From NCBI GenBank assembly GCA_019347645.1, contig JAHWKZ010000004.1, positions 1 through 31,210 on the forward strand: a DNA stretch of 31,210 nt, written 5' to 3'. Below are positions 24,480-31,210 of the stretch, piece after piece. This DNA is from Gemmatimonadota bacterium (GTDB lineage: Bacteria > Gemmatimonadota > Gemmatimonadetes > JACCXV01 > JAHWKZ01). Position numbers and translations under genes: made by a program. The notes beneath the pieces are model-generated. The model did no database searches, was not told the DNA's origin, and saw only the letters and a program-made list of their open reading frames with translations. Numbering within the stretch: the first letter of the stretch is position 1; every line of letters begins with the position of its first letter.

Positions 24480-25346
24480 ATGGACAGCGAGAACCGCCCC
24501 GACCGGCTGGAGGACGAGATCGCCGAAATCGAGGACCGGCGCGGCAAGCGGAACCTGTTCCTGATCCTCGGCGGGGTGGCGGCCGCGATCCTCCTCGTGA
24601 TCGTCGTCGTCGGCGCCCGGGAGCGGGCCCGTCTCGCCGAGATCGAGGCCCGCCCGAAGATCGAGCCGATCGAGATGGGGGATCTGGTGGGGGTGGTGGC
24701 CAACCAGGCCGTCTTCTCACGCGGCGACCGGCTCACCTACGTCGACGGGATCGGAGACGCGGAGATCACGAGCGACACCCGATTCGTCCGGGAGATCACC
24801 TACAGCCCCGTGGGCGAGCCCGATACCGTCCCCTCCAACCTCTCCAACTGGACCCTCGCCTCCTCCGACAGTCTGCCCTATGTCGTCGAGCCTTCGCCGA
24901 ACCCGCTGCTGGGCGTCAACCCGACCGAATATCAGGCGCTCGCGCTGGGCGCGCTCCGCCCGGAGGACTACGGCACGGGCGGCCCCAAGGACTGGCGGCC
25001 GCTCGAGGAGGAAGGCGCGAACGTCCAGGTGACGGGGGAGGCGAGTCGCGACGAGGCCGTCTACCTGACGTCGGAGCCGGTCCGGGCTCGACTCCAGGGG
25101 ATCGAAGGGCTCTCGCCGATCGACTCCCTCGAGGTGGCGTGGGCGACGGAGAACAACGCTCCGCTGACGGCCTACGGCCGGATCACCAACACGCTGCGCC
25201 AGACCGACGGCACGTTGTTCGTCCTGACGGTGAACTCGGTCCATCCGCCGGCGTCGGCGAGGGGTGGCGCGACGACTCCGGCGGACACCGCGGGCGCCGA
25301 CACGGCGGGCGCGGCGGCGGACACGGTCGCTCCCGGCGGGTCGTAG
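24480..25346 (+). CDS. Membrane-anchored protein of unknown function
   Basis: The only plus-strand gene: 288 residues from ATG 24480, with GGAGGAAGGG directly upstream. An acidic/basic N-terminus (1-24) precedes one membrane helix (about 25-46, LFLILGGVAAAILLVIVVVG) and a short charged coil (RERARLAEIEARPK). The rest should be extracytoplasmic. Two beta-rich stretches are seen: 65-110, and 180-250, where VQVTGEASRDEAVYLTSEP and AYGRITNTLRQ resemble an OB-like fold, though weakly. The tail (255-288) is a low-complexity Ala/Asp/Thr/Gly run. I do not recognise the family. It diverges from the envelope operon, so shared control and an envelope role are reasonable inferences. Confidence 0.8.
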   Translation: MDSENRPDRLEDEIAEIEDRRGKRNLFLILGGVAAAILLVIVVVGARERARLAEIEARPKIEPIEMGDLVGVVANQAVFSRGDRLTYVDGIGDAEITSDTRFVREITYSPVGEPDTVPSNLSNWTLASSDSLPYVVEPSPNPLLGVNPTEYQALALGALRPEDYGTGGPKDWRPLEEEGANVQVTGEASRDEAVYLTSEPVRARLQGIEGLSPIDSLEVAWATENNAPLTAYGRITNTLRQTDGTLFVLTVNSVHPPASARGGATTPADTAGADTAGAAADTVAPGGS

Positions 25347-25363
25347 GTCTCGGGCGCGAGTGG

Positions 25364-25549
25364 GGGGTAGGGGTCGGGAGTCTCTCGGCGCGCCTGTGAC
25401 GCGTCGCCGAGTGGATCATCGACTCGCCTCCTCGGCTGGCCGTCGCAGCTCACCCGAGCTGCGACGACCAGAGCGCCTCGTCGGCTCGCCGTGATCCACT
25501 ACGGCTTTGGCTATTAAAGGCGCGCCGAGAGACTCCCGACCCCCACCCC
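25364..25549. repeat. 186-bp nested inverted-repeat element between convergent genes
   Basis: The outer arms 25364-25395 and 25518-25549 are complementary at 31 of 32 positions; the inner 26 (25370-25395 with 25518-25543) are perfect. Inside, AGTGGATCA (25410-25418) pairs with TGATCCACT (25492-25500). At the centre 25437-25451 pairs with 25456-25470 (15 bp, one G-T) around an ACCC loop. It fills the gap between the plus-strand gene end (25346) and the aminotransferase stop (25559). It could be a miniature inverted-repeat element or a bidirectional transcription barrier. No protein is encoded. Confidence 0.8.
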
Positions 25550-25558
25550 GACCGGCGC

Positions 25559-26902
25559 CTATACGATCGAGGCCGCCGCGGCGACCACCTCGGCGATCCG
25601 GTCCGTCGGCACCGTCGCGTAGGTGACCCGCAGCGCGTTCAGCCCGATGGAGTCGTCGCGGAAGGGGACCACCCCGATCCGCCGCTCGGTGAGGAGCCGC
25701 TCCGCCGTGGCGACCGCGTCACCCCGCCGGAGATTCAGGAGCGCGAACAGCCCGCCGTGGAAGGGGTCGGGCTCGAAGGCCGCCCGCGCGGCGGAGGTGC
25801 CGAGGGCGGCCACCAGCGCGTCCCGACGCTCGGCCAGGAGGTCCAGGACCGGCCGGCGGGCCTCCACCAACGCCCCCGGCTCGCTCAACAATCGCGCCAC
25901 CAGCACCTGGACCGACGTCGACGCCGACGAGATCGTCCCCCGGACCACCGCGCTCATCTTGTTCTCCCACACCGTCTCCGCGCTCCCCCGCCCACCGCTC
26001 CCCCACGACTCCGGGAACGCCGTGGTCGCCGCCCCCAGCCGCCCGCCCCAGAACAGCAGCTCCTTGGTGATCCCGTCGCACTTGATCGGCAGCACCCGCG
26101 GGTGGCGGTCCACCAGACGGTGGAACGGCGAGGATCTGGGCCGGTCGGTGTAGACGTAGCCCTCGTAGGCGTCGTCGCAGAGGATCACGACCGCCGCTCC
26201 CGTCGTCTCCGCGACCTCGACCGCCGTCTCCGCGAACGCCTCGACCTCCCGGGCCGTCGGCACGTACCCGGTCGGGTTGTGGGGGAAGTTGATCACGCAG
26301 ACGACGCGGCCCTGCCGCCGCGCGGCCTTCCGCATCGCCCCCGCCCACGCCTCGATCGCCCAGGCACCGCGCTCCAGCAGCCGGACCGGCTCGAGCCGCG
26401 CCCCGCACACCGCCCCCAGCGTGGTGTCGTAGCCGTCCCAGCGGCGGTCGGGGACGAGGACCGGATCGTCGGGGCCGGTCACGAGGAGCCCCACCGCGCA
26501 CAGCGCGCCGGTCACCCCCGCGGTCGCCACCGGCAGCGTCAAGCTGCCCGGATCGGCGCCTTCCTCGCCGGTCCCGCCCGTGCGTTTGCCGGCCATCCAG
26601 GCGCGCCACCGCTCCCGGAAGACTCCGACCCCGGCCACCGGCGCGTAGGGGAACACCTCGTTGGGCGTCCAGGCGGCGAACGCCTCGCGGACCCCCGGCA
26701 GGTAGGCGATCGTCTCGGCGTCTCCGGCGGCGTCGAACAGCGCGCCCGGCCCCCGGATCACGCCCATCGTGGCATCGATGCCGCCGGCCCGCGCGGCCCG
26801 CTCGCCCCATACCCGGATCCCCTCGGGCATGCGGATCTTCCGTCCGCGCGCGGAGAGGAACGGCGCCAGCCGCTCGCTCCCCTCGCGCCAGTCGTCGGTC
26901 AT
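25559..26902 (-). CDS. PLP-dependent aminotransferase, class I/II
   Basis: A 447-residue fold-type I aminotransferase. Key elements are the NFPHNPTGYVPT block (205-216) with the conserved Asn, LCDDAYEGY (241-249) with the Asp that contacts the PLP ring nitrogen and the Tyr of the cofactor site, the putative Schiff-base Lys280 in DGITKELLFWGGRLGA, and a C-terminal Arg425 (LRVTYA) for the substrate carboxylate. The order matches aspartate/alanine/valine-pyruvate type aminotransferases; the substrate cannot be stated. ATG 26902 overlaps the preceding gene's TGA by 4 nt (ATGA), so it is translationally coupled to the metallopeptidase. A nested palindrome follows the stop at 25559. Confidence 0.9.
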   Translation of the reverse strand: MTDDWREGSERLAPFLSARGRKIRMPEGIRVWGERAARAGGIDATMGVIRGPGALFDAAGDAETIAYLPGVREAFAAWTPNEVFPYAPVAGVGVFRERWRAWMAGKRTGGTGEEGADPGSLTLPVATAGVTGALCAVGLLVTGPDDPVLVPDRRWDGYDTTLGAVCGARLEPVRLLERGAWAIEAWAGAMRKAARRQGRVVCVINFPHNPTGYVPTAREVEAFAETAVEVAETTGAAVVILCDDAYEGYVYTDRPRSSPFHRLVDRHPRVLPIKCDGITKELLFWGGRLGAATTAFPESWGSGGRGSAETVWENKMSAVVRGTISSASTSVQVLVARLLSEPGALVEARRPVLDLLAERRDALVAALGTSAARAAFEPDPFHGGLFALLNLRRGDAVATAERLLTERRIGVVPFRDDSIGLNALRVTYATVPTDRIAEVVAAAASIV

Positions 26903-28659
26903 GGGAGCCGCGCCGCCGCCAGGCGCACCGCGGGGCGCCCGAAGGCGTCGAAGTAGATCTCGTACGTGCGATCCCGGTCGCCCTCGGCCGGGACGAGCGC
27001 GTAGTAGTCGGCGTCGTAGCCCTCCATGGCTCGGAACACGTCGAACGAGGCGCCGAGGGACAGCGTCTCGAGGCTCATCCCCTGGAGCCGCGGCTTGGGG
27101 AGGCATCCGCAGGCGGCGATCTCCTCGGCCATGCCGCCGAGGTCGACGGTGGAATACCGGTATCGCGGATCGTCGAAACCGACCCGTCCGCTCACCGCGC
27201 TGGCCACCATCCAGTCGCGGACGAGCGAGTCGAATGGAAGGCCGGTGACGTGCTGGACGTTCGAGGCTCCAAGCCGTCCGCTCGTGCCGAGCCGGTGATA
27301 CACGCCGCGACCGAAGCGGTCCCCGAGGTAGAGGACGAACATCTGGTACTTGTCCGCGTAGGCGAGGTCGTACTCGAACGGGAGCATCGATCGCCCGCCG
27401 TTCTGCCCGCTCAGGAAATGCCACACCCGCCCCAGCGAATTTCGCCAGTACCCGTTCAGCCCCTCGGCGGCGAACGACAGCCCTTCATTGAGCCACCGCT
27501 CGTCGCCGATCCCTCCCCGGGTCCGCAGGTGGTGCCCGGCGTTGATCAGGTGCTGGTGCTCGTGGGCGAGGGACGACAGCACGGTGCCGAGGGGTTCCCG
27601 CTCGGTCCACAGGGCATAGAAGATCTCCACCCCGATGGTCCGGAGGGAGTCGCAGTAGACGCCACCGAATCCCTGGAGCTCGGGCGTGAGGACGACCAGC
27701 ACGACGCCGTTGCCGTCCATGTCGGTCGTGGGGCCGAAGAGCTCGGTGTTGGTGGGCATGATCCGCTCGTCGAAGGCCCGTCCGATCGAATCGATCCGTG
27801 CCTGCCACTGGTCGGGCGGAGCGTCCACGTAGAGAGCCACGCTCTCGCCGAGATAGCGCAGCGGGGCCTCGCGGAAGGCGTTCACCTTGCACGAGTTCAC
27901 GTTGACCGCCCGGGGGATGGCGGCGGCGGGCTCGAGGGGCCCGGGCTCGATCGCCCCCGCGACCACGTGCCCGCGATCGCGGGTCACGACCTGCGGTCGC
28001 GTCCCCGGGACCGCAGGCGGGTCCGCCCCGAACGCGACCGCGCCGGGATCCAGCCCCGCTCCCTGGTGGAGGAACCGGTAGGCCACTCCTCCGCGACGGG
28101 GGTCGAGCTGGTACGGAACGAGGGCCACCCTCTCGCCCGGCTCGACCCGGAGGCGGAGGAGGACCCCGGTCTTGGTGGGATCGATGTCCTCGACCGTCCC
28201 CGGAGCGAGCTCGAGCTCCCGCGTCGGGGCGGTCACCACGTCGAACGGCAGGTGCTGGCGACGGTCGCCTTCCAGGACGAACTCGATCGTCGTGCGGTCC
28301 ACCGCGCCGGATGTCATCAATACGACGGTGGCGATGCCGTCCGCGTCGGTCGCCACCCGGTCGACCGGCACCCGGGCGGTGCCCTTCTCGCGGCGGACCT
28401 CGAACGTCGCTCCGGCCCACGGCTCTGGCTCCCCGTCCCCTTCCACCCGCCGGACCCGGAACGAGAGCGTGACTCGGGCCGCTTCCCCGACCGGGACGAC
28501 CTGGAGACGCGGGGCCACGTATCGCAGCTGGACCCCGTCGCGACCGCCCGGGGCCCCGACGGGACCCTCGCCCTCGCCGCAGGCCGCGAGCGCGAGGGCG
28601 GCGAGGAATACGGGGCGCGCCCGGGTTCCCGGGCGCCGGCGGCGGGACGGCTCAGCCAA
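26899..28659 (-). CDS. Lipoprotein gluzincin-like metallopeptidase (M30-like)
   Basis: A 586-residue protein with a lipoprotein signal (arginine-rich N-region, then ALAAC, Cys27). An Ig-like region (43-145) resembles big-1-type surface domains. The catalytic region has HEHQH (366-370, HExxH zinc site) and WLNEG (389-393), whose Glu392 is a plausible third ligand. This spacing is typical of gluzincins, and the pattern recalls hyicolysin-type M30 peptidases. It should be an extracytoplasmic protease, possibly surface-anchored. The start is TTG 28659 with GGAAGAGG 6 nt upstream, overlapping the UvrA-like gene by 8 nt. No ATG or GTG before the signal would suit better. Substrate unknown. Confidence 0.78.
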   Translation of the reverse strand: MAEPSRRRRPGTRARPVFLAALALAACGEGEGPVGAPGGRDGVQLRYVAPRLQVVPVGEAARVTLSFRVRRVEGDGEPEPWAGATFEVRREKGTARVPVDRVATDADGIATVVLMTSGAVDRTTIEFVLEGDRRQHLPFDVVTAPTRELELAPGTVEDIDPTKTGVLLRLRVEPGERVALVPYQLDPRRGGVAYRFLHQGAGLDPGAVAFGADPPAVPGTRPQVVTRDRGHVVAGAIEPGPLEPAAAIPRAVNVNSCKVNAFREAPLRYLGESVALYVDAPPDQWQARIDSIGRAFDERIMPTNTELFGPTTDMDGNGVVLVVLTPELQGFGGVYCDSLRTIGVEIFYALWTEREPLGTVLSSLAHEHQHLINAGHHLRTRGGIGDERWLNEGLSFAAEGLNGYWRNSLGRVWHFLSGQNGGRSMLPFEYDLAYADKYQMFVLYLGDRFGRGVYHRLGTSGRLGASNVQHVTGLPFDSLVRDWMVASAVSGRVGFDDPRYRYSTVDLGGMAEEIAACGCLPKPRLQGMSLETLSLGASFDVFRAMEGYDADYYALVPAEGDRDRTYEIYFDAFGRPAVRLAAARLP

Positions 28660-31210
28660 CCAGGGCCTCTTCCAGCCGCCGCCGCGCCGCCAGCGCCCGT
28701 CCCGTCCACGATGTCTCGTGCGCGGCGACGTCGTCCGGCCGCCCGGCGGTCACCACTCGACCGCCCCCGACGCCGCCCTCGGGGCCGAGGTCCACCACCC
28801 AGTCGGCGCGGGCGATCACGTCGAGGTGGTGCTCGATCACCACCACGGTGTTGCCGCGATCCACCAGCTCCTCGAGGACTCGCATCAGCGCGCGTACGTC
28901 CTCGTTGTGGAGGCCGGTCGTCGGCTCGTCGAGCAGGTAGAGCGCCCCGCGGGCGGCGCTCCCGCGCTTCCGCCCCCGCCCCTTGGGGGCGGCGGAGGTC
29001 GCCAGCTCGCGGGCGATCTTGAGCCGCTGGGATTCGCCGCCGGACAGCGTGGTGGCCGGCTGGCCGAGCCGGAGGTAGCCGAGCCCGACCGACTGGAGCA
29101 CCCACAGCCCCTTGCCCACCCGGGGTTCCGAACGGAAGAACCCGATCGCCTCGTCGACCGTCATCGCCAGCACGTCGGCGATCGACGCCCCGCGGAGCTT
29201 CACCGACAGCACGTCGGGTCGATACCGCCGGCCGCGGCACGCCTCGCAGGTCACGAAGACGTCGGGCAGGAAGTGCATCTCGATCCGCTGGTGGCCGTCG
29301 CCCTTGCACTCCGGACAGCGGCCATCGGCGGTGTTGAACGAGAAGTCGCCGATCGACATTCCCCTGCGTCGGGCCTCCGGCGTGCCGGCGAAGGCCTTCC
29401 GGATCGGGTCGAACGCCTTGACGTAAGTGACGGGGTTCGAGCGCGGCGACTTGCCGATCGGCGACTGGTCGACCACCGAGACTCCCGTCAGCCATTCGGC
29501 CCCCTCGATCGCGTCGTGATCGCCCACCGGCTCCCGGGAGGAGGCGCCGAAGCGGCGCTTCAACGCCCTCCCCATCACGTCGTGGACGAGGGTCGATTTG
29601 CCGCTTCCGCTGACTCCCGTGACGGCGGTCAGGGCGCGCAACGGGATCTCGACGTCGATCCCCCGGAGGTTGTGCTCTCGCGCCCCGCGCACCACGAGTC
29701 GCGGCGTCCCCTCGATCGGTCGCCCGCGCCGCTCCGGCAGCTCGGCATCGCCGCGGAGCCAGCGGCCGGTCGCGGTGTCGACAGCCTGGAGCGACTCCGG
29801 CGTGCCGGCGAAGACGACGTCGCCGCCGCGATCCCCGGACCCCGGCCCCAGCTCGATCACCCGGTCGGCCGCTCGCACGACGTCCAGGTCGTGCTCGACG
29901 ACGACCACCGTGTTACCACGCTCGGCGAGGTCGTCGAGGAGCTCGACGATTCGCCCGGTATCGCGAGAGTGCAGCCCCACCGTCGGCTCGTCGAGGACGT
30001 ACAGCCCCTCCGTCAGCGGGCTTCCGAGCGCGTTGGCGATCGAGATCCGCTGGGCCTCCCCGCCGGACAGGCTGCGGGTCAGCCGGTCGAGCGTCAGGTA
30101 GTCGAGGCCCACGGCCAGGAGGAGCCGGACCCGCCTCCGCGTCTCGCGCAGGATGGGGCCGAGGACCTCCTCCGGCGCGTCGCCCGGGCCCAGCTCCTCG
30201 AGCCAGGCGGAAAGGCGCGGCAGGCGCCAGGCCGCCACCTCGGGAAGGGTGCGGCCGCCGACCCTCACGTACGACGCCTCGCTCCGCAGCCGGCCGCCGC
30301 CGCAGTCCGGGCAGCGGCGGTAGGTCTGATACGCACGCAGGAAGAAGCGGATGTACGCCTTGTACTTCTTCCGCTCGAGGGACTCGAGGAACGGGATCGC
30401 GCCCTCGAACTCGACGCCGCCGTAGGCGCCGCCATGGACCAGCGCGTCCCGCGCCTCCGCGGGCAGCGTCTCCCACGGCTCCGTCCAGGGGATGCCCGCG
30501 CGACGGATCCGCTCCCGGAGCCGGTCACGGCGCTTCGCGTAGCGCGGCTTCGTCCACGGATCCAGCGCCCCCTCCTTCAGCGACCTGCGGGGGTCAGGGA
30601 CCACTCGGTCGGGGTCGTACTCGAGCAGGTTGCCGAATCCGTTGCAGGCCGGACACGCCCCGTAGGGATTGTTGAATGAGAACATCGACGGCCGCGGCGC
30701 CGGGAAGTCCCGGCCGCAGCCGTCGCAACGGGTATGGCGACTGAACCGGGTCCCCGCCTCCGGCCGCGTCCGCCCCCGCTCGAACACCACGGCTTCCCCC
30801 TCGCCCTCCTCGTAGGCCCGCTCGATCGCGTCGACCAGCCGGGCGCGCGGCGTCGAGCCCACCTTCACCCGATCGACCACCACGAACAGGGGCGCCTCCT
30901 TCGTCAGGTCGCGCCCGGGCTCGAGATCCTCGAGGTGGATCTCTCGTCCCGCGGCGAGGAGCCGGACGAAACCGAGCGCCCGGAGGTTCTCGACCAGCGT
31001 CCGGTGGGTCAGCGCGGCCGACAGCGGCAGCGAGAAGGCGAGGTAGAGCGCCGCGCCGTCCAGCTCGGCCCCCAGGCGATCGGCGACCGCCACGGGCGAC
31101 CAGGGCCGGACCTCGAGATCGCACTCGGGGCACACGAGCCGGCCCGCCCGGGCGAACAGGAGCCGCAGGTGGTCGTGGACCTCGGTCGCGGTCCCCACCG
31201 TGGAGCGGCG
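28652..31210 (-). CDS. UvrA-family ATPase, second copy, 5' end off window
   Basis: At least 852 residues; the frame runs off the right edge at 31210 just before the STVGT motif, so about 97 N-terminal residues with the first Walker A are missing. Present are a zinc module (CDGC...CPAC), two LSGGE signatures, a second Walker A (GVSGSGKST), a C-terminal zinc module (CPEC...CEAC) and Walker B (LLDEPTTGL). The region between the first ATPase half and the first zinc module is about normal length, so the UvrB-binding domain seems kept, unlike UvrA2-class proteins. A basic linker (KGRGRKRGSAARG) separates the last signature from Walker B, about 13 residues longer than in the uvrA at 10122. Its end overlaps the metallopeptidase start. 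Confidence 0.9.
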   Translation of the reverse strand, partial: RRSTVGTATEVHDHLRLLFARAGRLVCPECDLEVRPWSPVAVADRLGAELDGAALYLAFSLPLSAALTHRTLVENLRALGFVRLLAAGREIHLEDLEPGRDLTKEAPLFVVVDRVKVGSTPRARLVDAIERAYEEGEGEAVVFERGRTRPEAGTRFSRHTRCDGCGRDFPAPRPSMFSFNNPYGACPACNGFGNLLEYDPDRVVPDPRRSLKEGALDPWTKPRYAKRRDRLRERIRRAGIPWTEPWETLPAEARDALVHGGAYGGVEFEGAIPFLESLERKKYKAYIRFFLRAYQTYRRCPDCGGGRLRSEASYVRVGGRTLPEVAAWRLPRLSAWLEELGPGDAPEEVLGPILRETRRRVRLLLAVGLDYLTLDRLTRSLSGGEAQRISIANALGSPLTEGLYVLDEPTVGLHSRDTGRIVELLDDLAERGNTVVVVEHDLDVVRAADRVIELGPGSGDRGGDVVFAGTPESLQAVDTATGRWLRGDAELPERRGRPIEGTPRLVVRGAREHNLRGIDVEIPLRALTAVTGVSGSGKSTLVHDVMGRALKRRFGASSREPVGDHDAIEGAEWLTGVSVVDQSPIGKSPRSNPVTYVKAFDPIRKAFAGTPEARRRGMSIGDFSFNTADGRCPECKGDGHQRIEMHFLPDVFVTCEACRGRRYRPDVLSVKLRGASIADVLAMTVDEAIGFFRSEPRVGKGLWVLQSVGLGYLRLGQPATTLSGGESQRLKIARELATSAAPKGRGRKRGSAARGALYLLDEPTTGLHNEDVRALMRVLEELVDRGNTVVVIEHHLDVIARADWVVDLGPEGGVGGGRVVTAGRPDDVAAHETSWTGRALAARRRLEEALVG

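Noticed and set aside
28652..31210. Assignment of the second UvrA to the UvrA2 class
   Set aside because: UvrA2-type proteins lack the UvrB-binding domain, whereas the corresponding region here is of normal length.

Overview
This is a GC-rich, densely coded bacterial segment from a Gram-negative (double-membrane) organism. Outer-membrane proteins, a TamA/TamB pair, lipoproteins with lipoboxes and a peptidoglycan L,D-transpeptidase support this. The style (high GC, TSP3-repeat outer-membrane protein, large surface protein, adjacent DUF1611/epimerase genes) fits Gemmatimonadota or a relative. That placement is an inference with low confidence. All genes but one lie on the minus strand. No tRNA, rRNA, CRISPR array, phage or insertion-sequence gene was seen.

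Layout by position; minus-strand genes are read from high to low coordinate. (1) 169-6377, envelope surface: an L,D-transpeptidase, an outer-membrane barrel with three TSP3 calcium-binding repeats, and a roughly 1227-codon surface lipoprotein. The lipoprotein has carboxypeptidase-regulatory-like and DUF11 domains and is split by one in-frame TAG at 5139-5141. Upstream of it is a pair of palindromes 20 bp apart that looks like an operator. (2) 6378-14941, a tightly packed run: htpX, a lipid kinase, a 46-residue DUF5670-type membrane peptide, uvrA, sdaAB, sdaAA, dgcN-like and dgcA-like. Several neighbours overlap by exactly 4 nt (GTGA or ATGA). The run joins serine deamination and probable D-glutamate catabolism to DNA repair and membrane quality control. 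(3) 15259-24281, a six-gene envelope operon: zinc-ribbon membrane protein, vWA protein, GlsB/YeaQ-type protein, YihY/BrkB-type protein, TamA and TamB. (4) 24480-25346, the only plus-strand gene, a membrane-anchored protein of unknown function. It diverges from the envelope operon across a 198-bp region carrying two back-to-back promoter candidates, each with a TTGACG -35. (5) 25559-31210, a coupled trio: a UvrA paralogue cut by the window edge, a gluzincin-like lipoprotein metallopeptidase and a PLP aminotransferase.

The most noteworthy non-coding features are two intergenic palindromes. One (15133-15253) starts just after the tamB stop. The other (25364-25549) is nested, with 26-bp perfect arms, and lies between two convergent genes. 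Two genes (lipid kinase, vWA protein) have no ATG, GTG or TTG where homology or signal-peptide logic wants a start; each has an in-frame CTG there. For the lipid kinase a one-base deletion in a C-run is an equally good explanation.
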